Part shown: positions 16,701-24,604 of the stretch, piece after piece
Numbering within the stretch: position 1 is the first letter of the stretch
Layout: each line of letters starts with the position of its first letter
Assembly (NCBI RefSeq): GCF_000227585.1
Contig: NZ_CAFB01000035.1
Location: 112,075 to 145,405 of the forward strand
From: Candidatus Glomeribacter gigasporarum BEG34
GTDB taxonomy: Bacteria; Pseudomonadota; Gammaproteobacteria; Burkholderiales; Burkholderiaceae
Length of the DNA stretch: 33,331 nt
Direction: 5' to 3'
Translations under genes and position numbers: made by a program
The notes under the pieces: generated by a model
Databases searched by the model: none
Seen by the model: only the letters and a program-made list of their open reading frames with translations
What the model was told of the DNA's origin: nothing

Positions 16701-16836
16701 CCTGTGGATCGTCGGGATCCAGGCCAATCGCGGTCTCCAGTTGGCAATAAGCAGGCAAATCCGCACCCAGCCCGTGGCGGGCAATCCAGGTCAGCACCGC
16801 TTCGATATTGTCCAGAATGGGTTGAACGAGTTTCAT
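13783..16836 (-). CDS. icmB: DotO/IcmB (TraU) type IV secretion ATPase
   Basis: A 1017-residue VirB4-superfamily ATPase, the size of IcmB/DotO and TraU. It shows Walker A in WAIMGSGKSVWLNTL (about residues 500-514), an IIDIGPSSSGLIDLL strand after it, and Walker B ALCIDELHRTGG (about 816-827). A later ASQFIADFE segment is typical of the RecA-like fold. The N-terminal ~450 residues form the family-specific domain that docks on the inner-membrane complex. It energises substrate transfer through the type IVB channel. Its start overlaps the 77-aa gene by four bases (ATGA), so translation is probably coupled. The gene looks complete. Confidence 0.9.
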   Translation of the reverse strand: MKLVQPILDNIEAVLTWIARHGLGADLPAYCQLETAIGLDPDDPQAKQQAALDPKGARPTILITRQCAMLTVFELAGSMDVVGDAEFERITGDLQRALAAYFQRTGHSIEITFERDPQRMADTARRLMEPAYQTCARIGLDLKDMLDARCERIAALCAHEVCYVLLYTHLSALGPEAFKREMKAHQARIKACKIAPMRAAQSATAIIKGILHTHQTFIDAMEKDFRAAKLHVTRLSTTDAARAIRQSFDRCRTDDKWRPVLPGDPYTPRNPRHPTHDDLYLPKLSSQLCSGRIDVEGEYLCINGEYHGAATMELGPQDVHDFMRLFHRIGPAIPWRIRFSIEPGGIEAHKFKRLAASIIGFMSESNRAVKRSFDAIETLAQEGECIVSMRIAVATWGPDQKTCQERLSTLVRALQGWGIAQISTDMGDPVAGLVSTLPGFGDRSIAPKLAAPLSDSIRMLPLQRAASPWQECGSILLRTLDGKAYPFQPNSSLQTAWVDLIWAIMGSGKSVWLNTLNLGAILSPGLKRLPLITIIDIGPSSSGLIDLLQNALPPDRQHEAICVRLRNETAFAINPFDTLPGCRKPTAFDREFLISLLTALATPVGKKAPFPNAPELASMLIDAVYEKYATRGAEKHYEPTMDPIVDQALADIGFVQDESTTWWEVTDALTQADRHREARRAQRFAVPVLADCIEALGAERIRSVFEPAEHSRAMTETGMTLLDAMRMVITTALRDFPIIAQHTQFELNDQARVVSIDLEAVTRGAGADGERRAEMMYLFARQMAARQYYLPEDIGALAPPLYHAAHRARVEAVKDEMKALCIDELHRTGGKPSFRRLLALDRREGRKHGIRVSLASQFIADFETDGEPITESAFSIYIMNAGTARSRAQAQTLFGLSDSAMQALQTEVRGAGRFLVWHQTKVGFITQVLHNAPSAIELWAFSTTNQDVGLRRRLYQRLPPAAARKILARAFPGGTAVPAIEMRRAEQGARDDENILDSIADELIAQYRHQIERACAA

Positions 16837-17066
16837 GGGTTTCTGCGCAGGAGTTCAGCGCGCAACTGGGGGATGGCCTGCTGCGTATTCAGGATTTTGG
16901 CAATCCACGGATCCGTTTGGCTGATTGCGTGAAGGATGCGCACCACATGCATCACGCGCGCGCGGGCATCCAAACCAGCGATGTCATCCAGTGCGAACGC
17001 CGCGCCAGAACGAATGGCGGCCGCGCCGATGAGTTCAGTCAAACTGTCGAGACTGGATAGATTCAT
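16833..17066 (-). CDS. Small protein between the 410-aa gene and icmB, unknown
   Basis: A 77-residue, largely helical and soluble-looking protein (LTELIGAAAIRSGAAFALDD, then VMHVVRILHAISQTDPWIAK). I do not recognise it. It overlaps the gene before it and the gene after it by four bases each (ATGA at both joints), which strongly supports translation. The Legionella icmJ-icmB junction has no gene here. It may be an accessory subunit or chaperone of IcmB, but that is inferred only from coupling. Confidence 0.65.
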   Translation of the reverse strand: MNLSSLDSLTELIGAAAIRSGAAFALDDIAGLDARARVMHVVRILHAISQTDPWIAKILNTQQAIPQLRAELLRRNP

Positions 17067-18295
17067 CCTGAATGAACCGATTGAAGATCGTCAGGCTGGA
17101 TCAGGCGATTCAAATCCGGACAGACCAGGCCGTGTTCAATTGCGAAGCTCAGTACATGCAACAATTCAGCGCGCAATACGCGCACCCGCACCGCGCCGCT
17201 TGAATAGCCGGTGACTGCGAATCCTTGATCCAGTGCGTATTTGGCGAGCGCAAAACAGAAGGCGCGATCCGCCGCGCGCAGCCAGACGGCGCGTGAGCTC
17301 AGCGTTCTCTTTTTCGTGAGCCGGTTGTATTCATCGCTCGCCAACGCTGTCCAGTGATTCTCGGCCAGCAATCCCGCCGAATACGAGAGCGCCAGCAAGG
17401 GGTCTTCGCTGAGCACGGTGGGCAAGGCGTGCTTGAGTGGTTGATATTGTGTCGATTTGAACACAGATCGAATCTCGATCGGTGCACACTGCGCCAGCCA
17501 GATCAGTTCCGGATGCGAAACCCATTCGCGCAACACCATGCGGGAGGCGACTTTCTGACCAAAGGCTGCGAGCGCGCCATAAGCAGCGTCCGCACGGGTC
17601 ATGTCGACGACGACTTCAGCCAACACGGGCGCCTCACTGTTCAGGCACATGGCTAGGCGTTCTTTTGCGTTCACGGGCAATTGCCGATTCGAAAGATAGC
17701 CCCAGCCGTCGTCCGGAATGGGACACGCCAGGATATTTTTTGCATGCAGCAGCCGATTCATGCGCAGCGTCAGAAAAATCGAGTTGGGAACGAAATCGGC
17801 GCGTGATACGGCTGAATCGGTTTGATAGGCGGACCGCAGCGCATGTTCGAGACGCGGATCATTGGGGAGTGTGTCGCGTGGAAAACGCGACTTGATGTTC
17901 TCGTGCAGAGCATCCGCATTGAACAGTTCACCGGGTTTCCATTCGTAGGCCATTGCGCCAAGCGTTAAAATACGCATCGCAATTTTGGCCAGTTGCTGCG
18001 CGGCAGATTTTGCAAAATGGCCGGCCATTGGAATGCCGAGATCGGCGGCCATTTGATACAGCGGCGTGCGGAAAAAAGAAGTCCCGCGCAGATTATGCAC
18101 ATGGCGGTGTCCCAGCATCTGGAACGCGCTGAATTCACTGTTGGTGACCCAGATCACGTGGTTGGCCAGATCCGCATGGCTGCGCATATACATCGCCTCT
18201 GCCCCGGCGATGGACGCCCATCCGGCTTTGCATTCCTTGGGATTGTCGTAGAGCATGACGCCGATTTCAGGGTGATGATCCGCAGGCGCGCTCAT
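17063..18295 (-). CDS. Type IVB operon protein of unknown function, 410 aa
   Basis: A 410-residue protein without signal peptide or membrane helices, so probably cytoplasmic. I do not recognise a domain. It contains GHRHVHNLRGTSFFRTPLYQ (about residues 62-81), a segment with LTLGAMAYEW, and a helical C-terminus with AVWLRAADRAFCFALAKYAL. It begins inside the end of icmJ (29-base overlap from ATG 18295; an ATG at 18256 would avoid it) and overlaps the 77-aa gene by four bases. Its fixed place between icmJ and icmB suggests a role with these coupling or ATPase components; IncI plasmids and Legionella show no obvious counterpart known to me. Confidence 0.75.
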   Translation of the reverse strand: MSAPADHHPEIGVMLYDNPKECKAGWASIAGAEAMYMRSHADLANHVIWVTNSEFSAFQMLGHRHVHNLRGTSFFRTPLYQMAADLGIPMAGHFAKSAAQQLAKIAMRILTLGAMAYEWKPGELFNADALHENIKSRFPRDTLPNDPRLEHALRSAYQTDSAVSRADFVPNSIFLTLRMNRLLHAKNILACPIPDDGWGYLSNRQLPVNAKERLAMCLNSEAPVLAEVVVDMTRADAAYGALAAFGQKVASRMVLREWVSHPELIWLAQCAPIEIRSVFKSTQYQPLKHALPTVLSEDPLLALSYSAGLLAENHWTALASDEYNRLTKKRTLSSRAVWLRAADRAFCFALAKYALDQGFAVTGYSSGAVRVRVLRAELLHVLSFAIEHGLVCPDLNRLIQPDDLQSVHSG

Positions 18296-18950
18296 GGATG
18301 CGTTCCCACGTGTTCATTGGCAATGACGCATAGCTTTCTTCGATCCATCGGCCGATCATGCCCTTTATCCGCACCGGCTTGTAGAGCAGAAGCATATGCG
18401 CCAGACTGCTGCCGCGCTGCTCGAATGCGGTCTCATCCAGATGCAACAGCGCATTGGCGAAGTCGGATGGATGGGCGCTGCCCCATGCGGAGGCAATCCA
18501 TTCAGCGCGGCTGGCCAAATGCTGCAACAGCGCGCGCGCTTCTCTTTTTTCCGCTTCACTGCCGATTTCCAGTGCGACGGCAATGGTGCGTTGAAGATGA
18601 TTGAATTCAGCGTGTGGAAAGTCCTCGAAATAAATCAATACGCCGTGCCGCTGGCTGCCAACCTGGCCGATGTGCTGTGTCCCGTGGCAGAGTGGATCGG
18701 CAATTGCCAGATTTTCGTCTCGATTATCCGTATGATCGTCATTGCAATGATGCACTTCGGTGTGCTTTGAGCGGAATCCGCAAAAGACGCATCGATCATC
18801 GCCCTTGGCGAGCACCACCGGCCGCTTGGCCTTGTATTCGGCATCTGCGGACTCCATGCCCGCGTCGTCTTGCCGCCAAACCTTGCGTTTGACCGAAAAC
18901 ACGAGCGGCCGATACCGGCGCGAGAGAACGCGGGCGCTTGCTGTATTCAT
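18267..18950 (-). CDS. icmJ: IcmJ/DotN (TraT) family HNH-like zinc protein
   Basis: From the ATG at 18950 the protein has 227 residues, near the size of IcmJ/DotN. It carries RCVFCGF (C54, C57), then TEVHHCNDDHTDN (H67, H68), RDENL (N80) and PLCHGTQH (C88, H89, H93), a zinc-ribbon HNH pattern, and later GVLIYFEDFPHAEFNHLQR as in the family. DotN is a part of the type IV coupling complex with DotL and DotM and has an HNH-like fold. The order icmG-C-D-J-(x)-B supports the name. The open frame extends upstream to TTG 19052 and, across one TGA, to ATG 19130 through a zinc-finger-like sequence. No start has a good ribosome site. Confidence 0.82.
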   Translation of the reverse strand: MNTASARVLSRRYRPLVFSVKRKVWRQDDAGMESADAEYKAKRPVVLAKGDDRCVFCGFRSKHTEVHHCNDDHTDNRDENLAIADPLCHGTQHIGQVGSQRHGVLIYFEDFPHAEFNHLQRTIAVALEIGSEAEKREARALLQHLASRAEWIASAWGSAHPSDFANALLHLDETAFEQRGSSLAHMLLLYKPVRIKGMIGRWIEESYASLPMNTWERIHERACGSSP

Positions 18951-19130
18951 GGAGACAGGATGTACTTTGAGTTGGGCAATTTTCTGATGACATATGGCGA
19001 CGCATCGGTCACAAATGAGGAGATGCCCCTTTTCGTCGTGAGGACCAATCAAAAATTCAAGCGCCGGTGCCTTTGATGGTCACTTTCCGCCTTGAATGTC
19101 GCCACAAAAGTTACAGCCCCATTGCGTCAT
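18951..19130 (-). other. ClpX-like C4 zinc-finger reading frame with in-frame TGA
   Basis: From the ATG at 19130 the minus strand reads MTQWGCNFCGDIQGGK, then TGA (19080-19082), then in the same frame PSKAPALEFLIGP, HDEKGHLLICDRCVAICHQK and on into icmJ. The pattern C-x2-C-G ... LIGP ... ICDxCVxxC is that of the ClpX N-terminal zinc-binding domain, with a longer gap between the Cys pairs. Either this is an N-terminal extension of IcmJ broken by a nonsense mutation, or a short decayed zinc-finger gene, or the sequence has an error. Other genes here end in TGA, so the codon is a normal stop. Confidence 0.55.
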
Positions 19131-19190
19131 CACTTTTTCTTCGATCTGCATTTCAATTCCTCAGTAGTCAATATCCGCGTTTCATCTCAA

Positions 19191-19754
19191 TTACAATCCG
19201 CCCGGCAATTTGCCCATATGGCTGGCGCCTCCGCCAATGGATTCGGACGCGCTGCTCATGATGTAGCCGATCATGCCGAGCGCGGGGCCGCCCAGGCCGT
19301 ATCCAAAAATTGAACCAGTGGTGACTTGTTGATCGCCTTTTGATTTTTTGATGCCGTTATTGACGCCAATCGCGGTCGAGACGATGCCGCCGCCATAGCA
19401 TGCGTAGATCAAGGCATCGATCCAGTCGCCCATATCATTTTTAAGGCTTTTCATCATGGTGCCGATCGATGCATCGGCCGTATTGGGGAAGAGCAGAAAG
19501 AGCAGAAGCGCGGCCATCATAGAAAACGGTAACGCTACAGGCATCCGCTCCGCGCCATACCAGGCGCGCACAAAGACGGTGTACAGGATGATGGGGAATA
19601 CCGTCATCACGACCAGATCACCCAGAGCGGACGGTGGATGCGTGATCGAGAGCCGCAGCAGAAAAAGAGCGCCCACCGTTGCGAGCACGATCCATTTCGC
19701 ATGGGCAAGCGCCGCCAGATGCAAGCGCATCAGAATGTTGCGAGCGTTCAACAT
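19191..19754 (-). CDS. icmD: IcmD/DotP-like small polytopic membrane protein
   Basis: A 187-residue membrane protein with about five hydrophobic segments (roughly residues 20-38, 45-66, 71-92, 112-132 and 147-168). The last half, with ALIYACYGGGIVSTAIGV and SIFGYGLGGPALGMIGYI, has the Gly-rich two-helix form of IcmD/DotP and TraR. It is longer than Legionella IcmD by an extra N-terminal membrane region. The identity rests mainly on order (after icmC and before icmJ) and on topology, since these proteins diverge fast. Inner-membrane location is expected; the exact role in the type IVB system is not known. The preceding icmC ends 18 bases upstream. Confidence 0.7.
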   Translation of the reverse strand: MLNARNILMRLHLAALAHAKWIVLATVGALFLLRLSITHPPSALGDLVVMTVFPIILYTVFVRAWYGAERMPVALPFSMMAALLLFLLFPNTADASIGTMMKSLKNDMGDWIDALIYACYGGGIVSTAIGVNNGIKKSKGDQQVTTGSIFGYGLGGPALGMIGYIMSSASESIGGGASHMGKLPGGL

Positions 19755-19772
19755 AGTGCTTCTCCCTTCAAT

Positions 19773-20297
19773 CTAAAAAACGAGGCCCGCCGTTTCTTTA
19801 AAAGCGTCCAGCATCGTCGTGATGTTGATCATGGCCGCGCCGCCGAGGATGTGCACGAACCCTTTCCATGCGGTGTCCTCATAACCGCCGCCTTGCCCGC
19901 CGGATGCGCGGCGCAAGAGCGTGAAGCCCTTCAGGCCATACCACCAGCCGAACGTCGAGACGATCGTCAGCGCGGCATTTATCGCGGGCTTGAATGCACC
20001 GGCATGCGCTGCGCCGTCATAGCTCACCATGCCAAAATGAACGGCAGAGGCGCCGGACATCGACGCCCATAGATGGCCCATTGCCCCTGCGAAATGCAAC
20101 ATCAGTGCGCCGATGAAAAAGGACGCGAAGAGTTTGGCGCCCGAGATATCCGCCCCCGGCGCGGCCGTTTTTTTCATCGCCTGGGTCAGAGCATGCGCGC
20201 AGTACCCGATGCCGATCATGATCGCCACCACCTGCGCCAATGTCTGTGCTGCGAGAATATCCCGTGCGACGTTAACAACAAGTGTGGTCAGGTCCAT
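19773..20297 (-). CDS. icmC: IcmC/DotE-like polytopic membrane protein
   Basis: A 174-residue inner-membrane protein with hydrophobic segments near residues 17-40 (AQVVAIMIGIGYCAHALTQ), 54-72, 104-124 and 148-165. The layout and the VHILGGAAMINITTMLD ending fit IcmC/DotE and IncI TraQ. It starts three bases after the icmG stop, so the two are in one operon. The call depends strongly on gene order icmG-icmC-icmD-icmJ; IcmC and IcmD are similar to each other and could be swapped. Confidence 0.72.
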   Translation of the reverse strand: MDLTTLVVNVARDILAAQTLAQVVAIMIGIGYCAHALTQAMKKTAAPGADISGAKLFASFFIGALMLHFAGAMGHLWASMSGASAVHFGMVSYDGAAHAGAFKPAINAALTIVSTFGWWYGLKGFTLLRRASGGQGGGYEDTAWKGFVHILGGAAMINITTMLDAFKETAGLVF

Positions 20298-20300
20298 CGC

Positions 20301-21143
20301 TTAAAACTGGATCGCGCCCGCCGTGGTCTGAATTTCATAACGCTCGGCGTCAATTTTGGTGACTGCAGCGCCGCTGATGCTGTCGCCTACTGACACGATG
20401 ATTTGCCTTCCCGTTTCCTCATCTTCAACCCACCCCTGGCCGGGAATGATTTGTTTGATGTGAAAGCCCAGCATCACTTCGGAGGACTGGCGCGGTTTGA
20501 CATGAGCGCGAGTGCGGCGCGCGCGTTTAGCCGCATGCGTTGCACGGGCGGCAGATCGGCGTGCATCCGCGAGCGCTTTTTTCAGTTGCGCGATTTCCCG
20601 TTCCTTGGCATCCAGCGCCGCTTGCATCGATGCCCTCATCTCTTCATTGACCAGCGGCGCGGGCGCTGCCGATGCTTGTGCCGTCTCGGTGTTCACAGAG
20701 ACCGCTGCACGGTTGGCCGCCGTGCCATCTTGTGTCCCTTGTTGCGGCGTTTCCGTTGCCTCATGAGTGGGGTTGGATACGGGTTGCGCTTCCTGTGAGA
20801 GGGTGGATGTCATCATGCCGCCCTGGCTGCCAGACACCGCTGATCGGGCATTTGCCGGGTCAAAGCGCGCGGCCGGCATGCTTTCCGCCAGCGATGGATG
20901 CGCATGACGCGTGCCGGACCACTTTTTATACCCCACCCCGCCGACTACAAAAATGGCGATGGTCCCCGTGACCCAGAGCCACTTTGGCAGCCTGCGCTTT
21001 TGCTGGGCGGCGGCGTGCTGTGAGGTTTCATCTACCGCATCGCTGGTCGGTGACTCAGGCGGCCTTTCGTCTGTCAGACGGTCTGCGTGCGCAGTGCTGG
21101 CCGGCGTTTCATCGAGGTGGGAGGCGAAGTGATCGGAGGTCAT
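20301..21143 (-). CDS. icmG: IcmG/DotF (TraP) family bitopic protein
   Basis: A 280-residue protein with a polar cytoplasmic N-terminus (~52 residues), one membrane helix at about residues 55-74 (LWVTGTIAIFVVGGVGY), a low-complexity periplasmic linker, a coiled coil at about 166-205 (EREIAQLKKALADARRSAAR) and a C-terminal domain with GFHIKQIIPGQGWVEDEETG. This matches IcmG/DotF and TraP, which sit in the inner membrane and contact the core complex. It is the first gene of the minus-strand operon and lies behind the shared AT-rich element. Length agrees with Legionella IcmG. Confidence 0.8.
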   Translation of the reverse strand: MTSDHFASHLDETPASTAHADRLTDERPPESPTSDAVDETSQHAAAQQKRRLPKWLWVTGTIAIFVVGGVGYKKWSGTRHAHPSLAESMPAARFDPANARSAVSGSQGGMMTSTLSQEAQPVSNPTHEATETPQQGTQDGTAANRAAVSVNTETAQASAAPAPLVNEEMRASMQAALDAKEREIAQLKKALADARRSAARATHAAKRARRTRAHVKPRQSSEVMLGFHIKQIIPGQGWVEDEETGRQIIVSVGDSISGAAVTKIDAERYEIQTTAGAIQF

Positions 21144-21158
21144 TCAAATACATGAGTT

Positions 21159-21186
21159 TTATGTGTATACTTATTATTATACATAT
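21159..21186 (-). promoter_or_regulatory. AT-rich dyad element upstream of icmG
   Basis: On the minus strand it reads ATATGTAT ... CACATAA, 28 bases, with 23 matching those of the copy at 6193-6220. TATGTATA and TATACACATA form an imperfect inverted repeat about an 8-base centre. It ends 16 bases before the icmG start. Because it is nearly symmetric, it could also serve the + strand gene at 21275. Confidence 0.6.
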
Positions 21187-21274
21187 TCATAGTCTATGTC
21201 ACGCGCTTGCTTTCCTGGCAAACCAGCGCGTTACTACGGGTGTTCTGTGCAAACGCAGCGTAAAAGGAGAAAAA

Positions 21275-21565
21275 ATGAACATCCACCTTGAAAAAAAGCT
21301 TTTGGAAGTCATGCGGGAAATCGCCACAGAAGATGCCGACTTCATTCGAAACGCCGACCACGAGGCCCTGGTCTCCCTCGCTCAGGGAAACACCATGCTG
21401 TACAGCGTCTCTCTGATGAAAGAGGTGTTAGATACCTTCACAGCCGAACATAACCGCCTTGCGGAACATGTGTTGGCTGAGCGGGGTTACGATGGAGACG
21501 GTCATCCAGTGGACCACAAAAAATCCCTCGAAGCCTGCCAGGCAGCCCGCAGGATACGCCTTTGA
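21275..21565 (+). CDS. Small protein of unknown function, 96 aa
   Basis: A 96-residue, probably helical cytoplasmic protein (LEKKLLEVMREIATEDADFIRNADHE) that I do not recognise. It has a strong AAGGAGA ribosome site five bases before the ATG, which fixes the start. Its TGA stop overlaps a TTG start of the Rpn-like gene (TTGA), so the two were probably coupled and may have worked together. It is divergent from icmG across a 131-base region that holds the AT-rich dyad element. Confidence 0.7.
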   Translation: MNIHLEKKLLEVMREIATEDADFIRNADHEALVSLAQGNTMLYSVSLMKEVLDTFTAEHNRLAEHVLAERGYDGDGHPVDHKKSLEACQAARRIRL

Positions 21566-22074
21566 GCATACAAGCCAAGGGCAAGTTTTCGCCTCAATCC
21601 TCGCTTGTTACTATTGGCCGGCCGCTACGGGAAACCGAACTAAAACCAATCCCAGTGACTGCGCCTCAACCCAGTAACCCCCCCGCCCACGCAGATGCGG
21701 CCTGGAAGCAGGTGCTGCGCCGCTACTTTCCTGAATTCATGTGCTTTTTCTTTCCTGAGCTGGCAAGCAGAATTGACTGGTCAGCCGGGATCGAATTCAA
21801 GGATAAGGAGCTGGAGGCACTTACCACAGAATCCATGACCGGCAAGCGGATCGCAGATATGCTGGTTCAAGTGCGATCCAAAGAGGGCAAGCCCCTGTAT
21901 GTGCTTGTTCATACTGAAATCGTGCGACGCGCAAAGTCGCATACAGGGAATGAAGTTATAAGCTTCCAGGGGATTCTTGCCCCCTTTTGTCAACGGCGAT
22001 TGAAAACTGACACACTTTTGCCGCGAACAGCGATTGAAAACGGATACACCGCCCTTATTTCAATCCGCTCCTAG
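21562..22074 (+). pseudogene. Rpn/YhgA-like nuclease, N-terminal fragment cut by IS21
   Basis: Residues ~45-118 (WKQVLRRYFPEFMCFFFPEL, then IDWSAGIEFKDKELEAL and GKRIADMLVQVRSKEGKPLYVLVHTEI) match the N-terminal part of Rpn/YhgA PD-(D/E)XK proteins, known as recombination-promoting nucleases or once as putative transposases. At about 21988 the frame enters the left end of an IS21-family element and stops at 22074 after ~29 foreign residues. The rest of the gene is not seen on the other side of the insertion pile-up. Start is the TTG at 21562, overlapping the stop of the preceding gene. The nuclease core is broken, so activity is unlikely. Confidence 0.7.
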
Positions 22075-22086
22075 CCTGGACAACAC

Positions 22087-23953
<1,867 letters not shown>

Positions 23954-24022
23954 GACCCTAAAAAGGGCCAAAATTTACACGAGGTGGGTCAGTTTTAAGT
24001 TGCTGGCAGTGGGTCAGTTTAA

Positions 24023-24385
24023 GGGTTCTTCCTCACTTTGTGTGAAGGGTAAGCAGCCGGTTCAGCTAGAGTGAAGCACCCGAATACGCAGCAGTTCGAA
24101 GCTGGCCCGTCCATACATTTGCCGTTTGAGATATTTAAGCCGATTGACGTGCCCTTCGACCCTGCCATTACTGTAGGGGGTTTCGAGCGCCGCGCGCACG
24201 GCTTCATAATCCTGTTCGAGGCCGGAGGCGAAGCGGCGCAGTTCAAGCAATCCGCTGGCTTTGGCCTGTCGTATCCAAACAGTCAGTGGTATCGGGAGCT
24301 GTTTTCTGACCATAGAGATAAAATCTTGCGCCAGCCGTCGCGCCTTTCCTATCAGTGGATTCCGGCGACACAAGCGGTTAATGAG
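24023..24385 (-). pseudogene. ISL3-family transposase C-terminal fragment with end repeat
   Basis: The minus strand from ~24385 to the stop at 24062 encodes the last ~108 residues of an ISL3 transposase: ARRLAQDFISMVRKQL, SGLLELRRFASGLEQDY, then TPYSNGRVEGHVNRLK and YLKRQMYGRA, including the catalytic Glu region. GGGTTCTTCCTCACTTTGTG at 24023 looks like an ISL3 terminal repeat. The N-terminal part is cut by the IS66 element at 24386 and does not reappear beyond 27218. The ISL3 end replaces the missing tip of the IS21 element, so ISL3 probably inserted there first. Confidence 0.75.
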
Positions 24386-24604
24386 TAAGCGCTCAATTTT
24401 CTGCACCTCGCTTATTGCAGGTTGGAGGCGGAGTATGGGTGTCCACCCAAATTGAAGGTGGACACCGTGAGACAGGAAGAATCGTAAGCGTAAGCCCTCA
24501 ATTTTCTGCACCCGTTGTGGGCGAAAGTGATCGCCCCGCGAGGCTGATGATCGATGGTGTGGAGAGAGATCGTAAGGAAACCCAACGCTGGTTGAGGTGT
24601 CGAA

